Translations under genes and position numbers: made by a program
Notes under the pieces: generated by a model
What the model was told of the DNA's origin: nothing
Database searches by the model: none
Seen by the model: the letters and a program-made list of their open reading frames with translations, nothing else
Assembly (NCBI GenBank): GCA_947303405.1
Contig: CAMYYH010000003.1
Coordinates: forward strand, 1-47,649
From: an uncultured Mycoplasmatota bacterium
GTDB lineage: Bacteria; Bacillota_I; Bacilli_A; RF39; UBA660
Reading direction: 5' to 3'
DNA: 47,649 bases
In this document: in pieces, positions 33,228-41,464 of the stretch
Position numbering within the stretch: position 1 is the stretch's first letter
How the letters are laid out: the number at the start of each line of letters is the position of its first letter

Positions 33228-34547
33228 CTACTTATTCTTTTTAAACATATAATCTATAGAATTAATACCTTTCCTATTCATAACTTTTAACACATTTGGA
33301 ATCCCTTTATTTAAAGTAAACTTGCCTTCAATAGTTCCGTCCTCTAATACTTTATCTATTTTAAAATCAAATATATCTTTAAGAACCAATTCATTATCTT
33401 TAATACCAGTTAATTCTGAAATAGATACTATCTTTCTTTTCCCATCTGATAATCTTTCCATATGTACTACTAAGTCAACCGCACTATCTATATATTCTCT
33501 TAAATTCTTAATAGGTACATCTAGTCCACTCATTAAAACCATAGTCTCTAATCTATTTAAAGCATCCTTAGGAGAATTAGCATGCATAGTAGTCATTGAT
33601 CCATTACAACCAGTATTCATTGCTTGTAATAAATCAAAAGCCTCTTCCCCCCTTATTTCTCCAATAATAATTCTATCAGGTCTCATCCTTAAAGCATTTC
33701 TAACTAACTCCCTAATAGTAATATCATTATTTCCATAATTATCAATCTTAGTTTCCAAAGACACAACATGCTTATTCTTTAAATTTAATTCTCTTGAATC
33801 TTCTATTGTAATAGTTCTATCTTCTTCTTTTATATAATTACTCAATGTGTTTAATAAAGAAGTCTTACCAGAAGAGGTTCCTCCACTTATTATAATATTC
33901 AACTTAGCTTCCATGGCTGCACACAAAAACTCAGCCATATAAGGAGTTAATGTTCCATTACCTATCAAAGTATTCAAATCGTCTATATTATTTTTAAACT
34001 TTCTTATAGTAATAGTTGGGTGTAAAGATATAGGTGGTACTATAGCATTTACTCGACTACCATCAGGCAATATAGCATCCACCATTGGATTACGCACATC
34101 TATTGTTTTTCCTGTCTCACTTATAAGTCTTTGGACAACTCTTATAATATGCTTATCATTTATAAAAGATACATTCTCATCCTTTAGTATCTTTCCGCCG
34201 CTTTCAACATATACTTCGTTGCACCCATTAACCATTATCTCATCTATATCTTTAGCATATATTAATTCTGTTAATGGCCCATATCCATTTATCTCATTAT
34301 CTATTAGATTATATAAATATAATCTTTCTTCATTAGATACTTCATATCCTTCTAATACTTTTCTAACCTCATCATTAATCGCATCTTTACCTAATCTATC
34401 TACATCTATTCTATCACTAATACTTTCCAAAACCTTTATTCTAAAACTGTCTAACATTTCTTTATTAGCAAAGATATCATAATCTTTCTTATTACTAGAT
34501 TTACCTTTAATATCTATATTAAAAGCCGATAATAAATTCTTACTCAC
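33228..34547 (-). CDS. tadA: Tad-type secretion ATPase TadA (CpaF)
   Basis: Hexameric secretion ATPase powering pilus assembly. Track numbering: N-terminal helical domain to ~95, then GYGPLTELIYAKDIDEIMVNGCNEVYVE, the CpaF signature. The ATPase core has DAILPDGSRVNAIVPPISLHPTITIRKF, Walker A GGTSSGKTS (225-233), TIEDSRELNL, and Walker B / His box RPDRIIIGEIRGEEAFDLLQAMNTGCNGSMTTMHANSPKDALNRLE. The track starts at a GTG that is part of the RBS AGGAGGTG; the next in-frame GTG (34547) lies eight bases after AGGAGG and is the better start, 439 aa. Overlaps the tadZ stop. Confidence 0.93.
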   Translation of the reverse strand: MSKNLLSAFNIDIKGKSSNKKDYDIFANKEMLDSFRIKVLESISDRIDVDRLGKDAINDEVRKVLEGYEVSNEERLYLYNLIDNEINGYGPLTELIYAKDIDEIMVNGCNEVYVESGGKILKDENVSFINDKHIIRVVQRLISETGKTIDVRNPMVDAILPDGSRVNAIVPPISLHPTITIRKFKNNIDDLNTLIGNGTLTPYMAEFLCAAMEAKLNIIISGGTSSGKTSLLNTLSNYIKEEDRTITIEDSRELNLKNKHVVSLETKIDNYGNNDITIRELVRNALRMRPDRIIIGEIRGEEAFDLLQAMNTGCNGSMTTMHANSPKDALNRLETMVLMSGLDVPIKNLREYIDSAVDLVVHMERLSDGKRKIVSISELTGIKDNELVLKDIFDFKIDKVLEDGTIEGKFTLNKGIPNVLKVMNRKGINSIDYMFKKNK

Positions 34548-35307
34548 TACTATCACCTCCTAATATATCAGTTGCAATAGTCAAAAACGTCTTATAATCT
34601 TTAAAAAAGTATTCTGAAAACTTCTTATCTAATGTAACTATTACACTATCCATAATATACTTATCAATATCTTTCAAAAACAACTCTTCTGATAAAGTAT
34701 AATCAATATTATGTTTTAAAATCTTCTTAATATCAAATAAAGTAAAATAGTCTTTAAAAGGATCTCTACTGTTATTAAGGATAATCTTATAATTAGTATA
34801 TTCATACTCATCAAATAGATTTATTAAATTACTCAACCCTTTTATATCTAATGGCTCATTCTTAGTAAGAAATAGTATATTATCTACAGTCTGTAATACC
34901 GATAAAGATATCTCATTTAAAGCATGATTAGTATCAATTAATACAACGTCATATCTCGATGCACATCTATTAATTATCTCTTCAATATTATTAATATTAA
35001 CCTTACTAGCACATCTAGGATCTACAGGAGCTGCAATAATATCAATATAATCATCAACTTTAATAATATAATTATTAATATTTACTTCTACAACACTATC
35101 TAAATCCAAAGATAAATCATATATATCTTTTCTAACCTTTTTATTTAAATAAGTAGCTATATCTCCACTATATAAATCCAAATCTATTATTATTACTCTC
35201 TTACCTAACACTTCAAATATACCAGCTAAATTAATCGTATTAATAGTTTTCCCAACCCCACCCTTAGGAGAAAACAAGCACACACTTTTACCTCTTTTTA
35301 TCTTCAT
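34540..35307 (-). CDS. tadZ: MinD/ParA-like TadZ (CpaE) localisation ATPase
   Basis: ParA/MinD-family P-loop protein that places the Tad machine in the cell. Deviant Walker A FSPKGGVGKTINTINLAG (12-29), switch region IIDLDLYSGDIATYLNKK, and DVVLIDTNHALNEISLSVLQTVDNILFLTKNEPLDIKGLSNLINLF, all typical for the CpaE/TadZ branch. At 255 aa it lacks the N-terminal receiver-like domain of many CpaE proteins and consists of the ATPase only. First gene of the tad operon, with RBS AGGAAG and a good promoter. Confidence 0.88.
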   Translation of the reverse strand: MKIKRGKSVCLFSPKGGVGKTINTINLAGIFEVLGKRVIIIDLDLYSGDIATYLNKKVRKDIYDLSLDLDSVVEVNINNYIIKVDDYIDIIAAPVDPRCASKVNINNIEEIINRCASRYDVVLIDTNHALNEISLSVLQTVDNILFLTKNEPLDIKGLSNLINLFDEYEYTNYKIILNNSRDPFKDYFTLFDIKKILKHNIDYTLSEELFLKDIDKYIMDSVIVTLDKKFSEYFFKDYKTFLTIATDILGGDSSE

Positions 35308-35332
35308 TAGTACACACTTCCTACTATAAATA

Positions 35333-35361
35333 ATTATAAAATAATCACCCTAACAAAGCAA
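35333..35361 (-). promoter_or_regulatory. Promoter of the tad operon
   Basis: Minus-strand TTGCTT, 17-bp spacer, TATAAT, about 26 bases before the tadZ ATG. The same -35 and -10 hexamers occur in front of the giant pilin gene. Confidence 0.65.
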
Positions 35362-35376
35362 TAAAATATCATAGAA

Positions 35377-35405
35377 AAAACAACTTTGTCTTAAAAAGTT
35401 GTTTT
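35377..35405 (-). terminator. Rho-independent terminator after the giant pilin gene
   Basis: Perfect 11-bp minus-strand stem AAAACAACTTT / AAAGTTGTTTT, loop TTAAGAC, then more Ts. It separates the giant prepilin gene from the tad operon. Confidence 0.85.
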
Positions 35406-35434
35406 CTTCTATTTATTAGAACAATATCTTAAGA

Positions 35435-38400
35435 TTATTTTTTGGTAAATGTAATAGAACAAGAACTCTCATTCAAGCCATAATCTTTTACTCCACCTAT
35501 ATAAGTTACTTCTCCATTAGTTGTATGGGTAACAGAAGTTCTGTGATAGCAATGGTTCCAACTGTCTGGATCAAATACACTACAGCTATCAGTTGAAATT
35601 TTCATTCCATAGTAATGAGCCCCACTATTAATAGTTCCATATACATCATCACTAGTATGCAAAGTTACCGTTACATTTCCCTCAATCGTAACACCGCTGT
35701 CCCTATAAACCTTGTTATTTGAATCCTTCAAAGTAAAGAAACATCTCGGATAATTCGGATCGTAATTAAATGATATCTGACAATTTCCAATATTACCCGC
35801 CTTATCAATAATATGCCCATAATAGGTTATATTTTCTCCTTCAGTAGTATGACTAACAGTCTTAGTATCAGTCCAAGTACCATTTTCAGAAGGAGAACTT
35901 GATGATCTATCCACTTGATAATGCCACCTTCTAGAGCAATCGGTTTTAGTACTATTACATACGTCTCCTGAAGCTTTTATAGAAACATTAGCATCACCAC
36001 CATACCAAGGCGCTTCCCCTCTAGCACTAATCCACCTATCACCAACCGTACGCCCTATACCTAACTCACAAGTTGGAGCCACTACATCTTTCTTAACAGT
36101 TACAGTATTCGTATTTTCATTTCCAGCATTATCTTTTACATAACAAGTATATGTGGTTCCACTGGTATCAGCTGTATGAGTAAATGTCGTATTACTATTA
36201 TATCCACCTATTCCATAATCCGCTCTTCCACTCAAGGAATCTGAGAAACTCGCCGTTCCAGTTACATTACTTCTATACCAGTCATTCTTTCCATCAGGAG
36301 ATGGAAGTGTAAATGAGCAACTAGGTTTAACAGTATCTTTCTTAATCGTTACACTATTTGTATTTTCATTTCCAGCATTATCTTTTACATAACAAGTATA
36401 TGTTGTTCCACTAGTATCAGATGTCTGAGTAAATGTTGTTTTATTATTATATGATCCTATTCCTTTTTTATCTACATTACTCAAAGCATCTGAGAAACTA
36501 GCTGTTCCAGTTACATTACTTCTATACCAGTCATTATCTCCTTTAGTTCCTGAAAGTGCAAATGAGCAACTAGGTTTAACAGTATCTTTCTTAATCGTTA
36601 TGCTTCTTGTATTTTCATTTCCAGCACCATCTTTTACATAACAAGTATATGTAGCTCCACTAGTATCCTCTGTATGAGTAAATGTCGTTCTACCATCATA
36701 TGATCCTATTCCTTTTTGAACAACTTCACTCTTATTATCAGAATAGTTAACAGTACCAGTTACATTACTTCTATACCAGCCATTCTTTCCTACAGTTCCT
36801 GAAAGTGTAAATGAGCAACTAGGTTTAACAGTATCCCTCTTAATCGTTACACTATTTGTATTTTCATTTCCAGCATTATCTTTTACATAACAAGTATATG
36901 TTGTTCCACTAGTATCAGATGTCTGAGTAAATGTTGTTTTATTATTATATGATCCTATTCCTTTTTTATCTACATTACTCAAAGCATCTGAGAAACTAGC
37001 TGTTCCAGTTACATTACTTCTATACCAGTCATTATCTCCTTTAGTTCCTGAAAGTGCAAATGAGCAACTAGGTTTAACAGTATCTTTCTTAATCGTTATG
37101 CTTCTTGTATTTTCATTTCCAGCACCATCTTTTACATAACAAGTATATGTAGCTCCACTAGTATCCTCTGTATGAGTAAATGTCGTTCTACCATCATATG
37201 ATCCTATTCCTTTTTGAACAACTTCACTCTTATTATCAGAATAGTTAACAGTACCAGTTACATTACTTCTATACCAGTCATTCTTTCCTACAGTTCCTGA
37301 AAGTGTAAATGAACAATCTGGTTTAGTCGTATCTATCTTAACTATTCTATCAGACGGACATTCAGCGCTATTACCAGCTTTATCATAAACAGTTCCTGGG
37401 GACTCATCATACGACTCAATCTCAGAACTATATGTTCTTTTTACATTTCCAGAATCATCATAAGTATAAGCTCCACTATTTGCCATTTTTTTGCATCCAC
37501 TATTTGCATCAGTACAATTACCAGTAATAGTAACACTAGAATTAGTCCAAGAACTTCCTCCACCAGTACTTATACAATCAGGTGGCGTATTATCAAATTT
37601 AACACTGAAATTAGAAGGAGTATTAGATATAGTATTATGAGCTTTGTCTTCTATACTACCAGCTTGAACCCACAAATAATATGTTCCCGTCAATTTATTT
37701 GTACCATCAATAGTATTTTGTGTTGTATTAATAGTTAAAGTATCCTTATCAGTATCACTACCAGATACTGTTTTACTTAACGTTCCAACAGCTGAATCAT
37801 ACCATGTTGTTGGTGGACTAGTTCTTGAAGTTGACCAACCTATCTTAACTATGTTAGAAGAATCATAGAAACCACTTTTTGAATCTTTAACAACAACACT
37901 TAAAGAGTGTGATTGTTTTGGTTTATCACAATCATCACTTTTACAAGATATAGAAACAGTTGGAGAACTAAAATCTGTTCCTATTATTCTACTGCAGTTA
38001 CTTATCGTTGAACTAGCAGTAGATAAACCACGCATCGCATTTACATATTTAACTTGTGAAGCTTCAGTTGTTAAAGATAAATGAGCTATTAACATTTCGT
38101 TTGGGTTTACCATTTCAGATAAATCTTTTGGTTTAATTTTATCATTAACATAATCATTTTTTCCTATTGTTTTAAATATATATTTATATCCCAAAGATCC
38201 AGCTGGATTATTACTAGTCGCTGTTATATTAATGGCTTTGTTAAACCAAGTCTCACCACTACTCCAAGAAGCGGAGCCTGTTACTGGTGAAACCGAAATA
38301 AAACAAGAATCTAAACCATTATCAAAATTACTTAGAGCCACATCTTTAATAACGTTTTCATTACCTGCAGCATCTTTAAGTTTTATAAAATATGTACCCT

Positions 38401-39388
38401 TATCACCATAGAAATAAGATTTATATCCTTCAAAAGATCCAGTTAATGGCTCCATACTACCTACAGTATCTTCAGAATCAATATACGTAGCTGGCATAAA
38501 ATCTTCAGATTTAGATACATAGAAACCTTTTAGACCACTACCAGAACCATCATCTAAATATAACTCTACCTTCTTAGTAGAACTAGTAGTAACTGAATTA
38601 TCAAAAGATACCCTACCAGTTGGTTTTTCTTTATCTATTCTAACTACAATACTTTTACTATGAGTAGTCCCATCACTTAGATTATAAGTTATAATAACTG
38701 GACTATTAAACAATATTGCTACATCTTTAATAGCTATTCTATTATAATCTTCAGCATCATAATAAGGAGAATGGTTAGTACCATTTCTATTTTTAGTAAT
38801 TGTATTCCCATCAAAATCATAGCTAACACTTAAAACATTAGATCCATATGTAGTAGAGCCAACTTCCAATACCACATCTGAATTAACCCACATCGTTTGA
38901 TTATCACCTTGGACATAATCTTTAGAGGTATCAAACTTATTCGTACTAGCATCATATTTGTAAACATGAGCAAAAATTGCCGAATCATAAGCTTCTTGTT
39001 CAGATATGTCACAATCCTTGCGAGCTTCATCATATTTAGCTACAAATACATCTTCAAGGACAGTAACACTAACTAAATTACAAATCATATTTTCGTTATT
39101 TTTCGGATTAATAACTACTGCCAATCCTGAATCAGTATTTTCATCAGGTTGAAAATATCCCTCAACAACTAACTTATTAACCGAAAAAGTAACAGACGAA
39201 CTAAGATTATTCTCCTTAGCGTATTTTACAGCTGCATTCTCTATACTAGCAACTTTTGATTCATACGCTTTTTTTCTACCATTATTAGTCATAGTCGTAT
39301 ATCCACCAATGGCTGCCACAGCTAATAAAGCCATAATAATAATTACAGCTAACAACTCCGTTAAAGTAAATCCTTTATCCTTATTCAT
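35435..39388 (-). CDS. Giant type IV prepilin-like surface protein with Ig-like repeats
   Basis: The start is the ATG at 39388 (MNKDKGFTLTELL), not the track's 39463, giving about 1,317 aa. The N-terminus is a canonical class III prepilin signal: leader MNKDKG, cleavage before FTLTE with Glu at mature +5, then the hydrophobic helix LLAVIIIMALLAVAAIGGYTTM and a pilin-like domain to ~130. The rest is a very long ectodomain of Ig-like modules: irregular modules to ~690, then five regular 83-residue units (about 690-1106) of the form KPSCSF.LSG..G.N.WYRSNVTGT...TYTCYVKD.AGNEN, each with two Cys; then two further Cys-rich modules. Such length is far beyond normal pilins (~150 aa). Own promoter and terminator. 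Probably a pilus-tip or stalk adhesin exported with the neighbouring Tad proteins; that link is inferred. Confidence 0.85.
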   Translation of the reverse strand: MNKDKGFTLTELLAVIIIMALLAVAAIGGYTTMTNNGRKKAYESKVASIENAAVKYAKENNLSSSVTFSVNKLVVEGYFQPDENTDSGLAVVINPKNNENMICNLVSVTVLEDVFVAKYDEARKDCDISEQEAYDSAIFAHVYKYDASTNKFDTSKDYVQGDNQTMWVNSDVVLEVGSTTYGSNVLSVSYDFDGNTITKNRNGTNHSPYYDAEDYNRIAIKDVAILFNSPVIITYNLSDGTTHSKSIVVRIDKEKPTGRVSFDNSVTTSSTKKVELYLDDGSGSGLKGFYVSKSEDFMPATYIDSEDTVGSMEPLTGSFEGYKSYFYGDKGTYFIKLKDAAGNENVIKDVALSNFDNGLDSCFISVSPVTGSASWSSGETWFNKAINITATSNNPAGSLGYKYIFKTIGKNDYVNDKIKPKDLSEMVNPNEMLIAHLSLTTEASQVKYVNAMRGLSTASSTISNCSRIIGTDFSSPTVSISCKSDDCDKPKQSHSLSVVVKDSKSGFYDSSNIVKIGWSTSRTSPPTTWYDSAVGTLSKTVSGSDTDKDTLTINTTQNTIDGTNKLTGTYYLWVQAGSIEDKAHNTISNTPSNFSVKFDNTPPDCISTGGGSSWTNSSVTITGNCTDANSGCKKMANSGAYTYDDSGNVKRTYSSEIESYDESPGTVYDKAGNSAECPSDRIVKIDTTKPDCSFTLSGTVGKNDWYRSNVTGTVNYSDNKSEVVQKGIGSYDGRTTFTHTEDTSGATYTCYVKDGAGNENTRSITIKKDTVKPSCSFALSGTKGDNDWYRSNVTGTASFSDALSNVDKKGIGSYNNKTTFTQTSDTSGTTYTCYVKDNAGNENTNSVTIKRDTVKPSCSFTLSGTVGKNGWYRSNVTGTVNYSDNKSEVVQKGIGSYDGRTTFTHTEDTSGATYTCYVKDGAGNENTRSITIKKDTVKPSCSFALSGTKGDNDWYRSNVTGTASFSDALSNVDKKGIGSYNNKTTFTQTSDTSGTTYTCYVKDNAGNENTNSVTIKKDTVKPSCSFTLPSPDGKNDWYRSNVTGTASFSDSLSGRADYGIGGYNSNTTFTHTADTSGTTYTCYVKDNAGNENTNTVTVKKDVVAPTCELGIGRTVGDRWISARGEAPWYGGDANVSIKASGDVCNSTKTDCSRRWHYQVDRSSSSPSENGTWTDTKTVSHTTEGENITYYGHIIDKAGNIGNCQISFNYDPNYPRCFFTLKDSNNKVYRDSGVTIEGNVTVTLHTSDDVYGTINSGAHYYGMKISTDSCSVFDPDSWNHCYHRTSVTHTTNGEVTYIGGVKDYGLNESSCSITFTKK
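36341..37312 (-). repeat. Two nearly identical 498-bp tandem repeats in the giant pilin gene
   Basis: The segment starting at 36341 recurs from 36839, a period of 498 bp (166 codons), each made of two related 83-codon Ig-like units (pattern A-B-A-B). By eye the copies differ at about one base in the interior (codon for Gly versus Asp in GKN-G/D-WYR) before diverging near 37312. A fifth, less similar unit lies at about 36070-36340. Confidence 0.9.
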
Positions 39389-39409
39389 ACAAACCACTAT
39401 CCTAAAATT

Positions 39410-39437
39410 ATTATACACTATTATAATAATAAAGCAA
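39410..39437 (-). promoter_or_regulatory. Promoter of the giant pilin gene
   Basis: Minus-strand TTGCTT, 16-bp spacer, TATAAT, about 21 bases before the ATG. Confidence 0.65.
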
Positions 39438-39486
39438 CAAAAAAAATTACAATACACGCTCATAAACTTTTTCTAAAAAACCATTT

Positions 39487-39507
39487 AAAAAGAGTATTAA
39501 ATACCCT
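39487..39507 (-). terminator. Probable terminator after the amidase gene
   Basis: Minus-strand hairpin AGGGTA / TACTCT (one G-T) with loop TTTAA followed by TTTT, 41 bases after the amidase stop. Weaker than the others. Confidence 0.55.
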
Positions 39508-39547
39508 TCAAATCTCTCATTAAACTTTATTAATAAACGACTTTATA

Positions 39548-41416
39548 TTAACGTTTTAACCTCTTATTTTTCTTATTATTCCCTTGTTTCTTATTATTAG
39601 CTTTTTTCTTAGCATTAACGTTTTTCTTCTTCTTACCTTTTTTCTTATTATAATCAATTCTTAAAGTTATTCTCGGTAAAAACATAAAAATCATTAATGA
39701 GAAACAAAACATAAACAGCCCCTCATTAATCTCACTGACTGAGTCCACTTTAACCTTTTTTATTTCTACCTCTTTTTCATGATAACTATCTAACAACGTC
39801 TTAGCTGCCTTGATAGGTTCTTCCATATTATTATAGTTTCTAAAATACTCCCTTACTGCATCTAGATTAATATTTGATCCATAATTTTCTAAGTAAAAAT
39901 CTACTAATTCCTTAACTTTTCCAGGAACTTCATATAAATCTTTGGCAGCCGTTTCTTCACTATTAATCAAATTATTATGTTTTTCTATAATATCAGCTAT
40001 ATAGTATAACTTCGTTTCTTCCCCTTCTTTAGCAAGTAATTCTACTCCATAAGGCATATTATCATAATAACCTAGAGGTAGTACTATACTAGGATAACCT
40101 GATGTAGAAGAAATCGTTGAACTAACATTTATTAAACTATCACTATTAGCCTTAGCATATATTTCATTCTTAGTAGATGGATAAAGTATAAAATCTAAAT
40201 CATTATCAACAAATACACTATTAACATATTCCTTCATAAGTCTTATATATTTTAATGATTTATTATAATAACTATTAGAATAATTACAAACTTTATAATA
40301 TCCCGATAAATCAGTAGTTTTACCACTACTCTTACTTAATTGTTTAAAATTCCTGATACTACCAGTAGTATTTAATATATATGAATTAAAAGCTCTACAC
40401 ATCGTATATCCTGCTAAAGACACTGTATTATAATAAGCAATATCATTATTATAAAAATCATCCAGAAATACTATTTCTATACTATTATCTTTTAATCTTT
40501 CTATTTCCCTATCTAACATTTCTTTAATAGGCATAAATATCTCTTTATTAACACCTAAAGAAGAATCATTACTTCCTTCATAAAAACTAATAGGTATACC
40601 TATTCTAATAGTATCTAAGCTATCTATTCTTTCACTATTATCACTAATAATATCAAATACTATCTTATTATCTGCTACACTCTTACTTAATACCCCAACT
40701 GTATCTCTATTAATATCATAGTTAATAACTCCATTGCTAGATACTTTGCCAGTAGTTGGTCTAATACCTACTAATCCAGCTGCAGCCGCAGGTAATCTAA
40801 CAGAGGAGTTGGTATCCGTACCTAAAGCTACGCTAGCAAAATTTAACGCTACACCTACTGCACTACCTCCACTGCTTCCATAAGAAGTATATCCTATTCT
40901 GTAAGCATTATTAACATATCCATAAGAGCTATAACTATCTTTAGCTGAAAAGGCAAACTCACTCATATTAGCTTTACCAATAATAATAGCCCCGTTATCT
41001 TTTAATTTTTTAACTACATCAGCATCTTCGTTAGGATAATTATCCGCCAAAGCTCTAGCCCCCGCTGTTGTAGGCATCCCTCTAACATCTATATTATCTT
41101 TAACTATAATAGGTATTCCCTCTAATACTCCTCTACTCTTACCTTCTTTTCTTAAATCGTCGGAATATTTAGCCTCTTCTAAAATATTCTCACTCAAAGT
41201 AATAAGCACGTTAAAATCACTATTGTATGTATTAATCCTATCTAAATATAAGCTTACTAGTTCATAAGAAGTAATTACCCCTTTATCAAGTAATTCTATT
41301 TCTTCACTCAGAGTCAAATCAGTTATATTAACAACACTTTTATTATAAGCTTTTACTTCTATAACAAATAATCCCATTATAAGAATTACTATTCTTATCA
41401 TTTTTTTCATATTCAT
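39548..41416 (-). CDS. Membrane-anchored secreted amidase-signature enzyme with a Lys/Asn tail
   Basis: Amidase signature family (Ser-cisSer-Lys triad). Track numbering: LEGIPIIVKDNIDVRGMPTTAGA with K107; TSYGSSGGSAVGVALNFA with cis-Ser S183; ALGTDTNSSVRLPAAAAGLVGIRPT with nucleophile S206 (the usual GGS is NSS here). N-terminal hydrophobic segment (MIRIVILIMGLFVIEVKA) is a signal or anchor. A second TM helix near 565-585 (GLFMFCFSLMIFMFLPRITL) is followed by a ~35-residue, extremely Lys/Asn-rich tail. This looks like an extracellular enzyme anchored at the C-terminus with a cytoplasmic basic tail. The track start is a GTG; ATG 41416 or 41408-41410 is likelier. Substrate unknown; GatA is excluded by the signal peptide and neighbours. 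Confidence 0.85.
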   Translation of the reverse strand: MNMKKMIRIVILIMGLFVIEVKAYNKSVVNITDLTLSEEIELLDKGVITSYELVSLYLDRINTYNSDFNVLITLSENILEEAKYSDDLRKEGKSRGVLEGIPIIVKDNIDVRGMPTTAGARALADNYPNEDADVVKKLKDNGAIIIGKANMSEFAFSAKDSYSSYGYVNNAYRIGYTSYGSSGGSAVGVALNFASVALGTDTNSSVRLPAAAAGLVGIRPTTGKVSSNGVINYDINRDTVGVLSKSVADNKIVFDIISDNSERIDSLDTIRIGIPISFYEGSNDSSLGVNKEIFMPIKEMLDREIERLKDNSIEIVFLDDFYNNDIAYYNTVSLAGYTMCRAFNSYILNTTGSIRNFKQLSKSSGKTTDLSGYYKVCNYSNSYYNKSLKYIRLMKEYVNSVFVDNDLDFILYPSTKNEIYAKANSDSLINVSSTISSTSGYPSIVLPLGYYDNMPYGVELLAKEGEETKLYYIADIIEKHNNLINSEETAAKDLYEVPGKVKELVDFYLENYGSNINLDAVREYFRNYNNMEEPIKAAKTLLDSYHEKEVEIKKVKVDSVSEINEGLFMFCFSLMIFMFLPRITLRIDYNKKKGKKKKNVNAKKKANNKKQGNNKKNKRLKR

Positions 41417-41437
41417 CACAAATATAAGTATAACATA

Positions 41438-41464
41438 ATAAAAAGAATAGAAAAACTATTCTTT
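41438..41464 (-). terminator. Rho-independent terminator after obg
   Basis: Minus-strand 9-bp stem AAAGAATAG / CTATTCTTT with loop TTTTT, then TTATT; overlaps the obg stop. Confidence 0.7.

Noticed and set aside
36070-37312. Regularly spaced repeats that could suggest a CRISPR array
   Set aside because: The repeats are 249/498 bp, in frame, and encode Ig-like domains; there are no short palindromic repeats with unique spacers.
38830-39033. Minus-strand 67-aa ORF in a second frame of the giant pilin gene
   Set aside because: Out-of-frame overlap with a clear coding region and no RBS.
39548-41416. GatA subunit of the tRNA amidotransferase
   Set aside because: Signal segment, C-terminal membrane helix and absence of gatB/gatC next to it exclude this.
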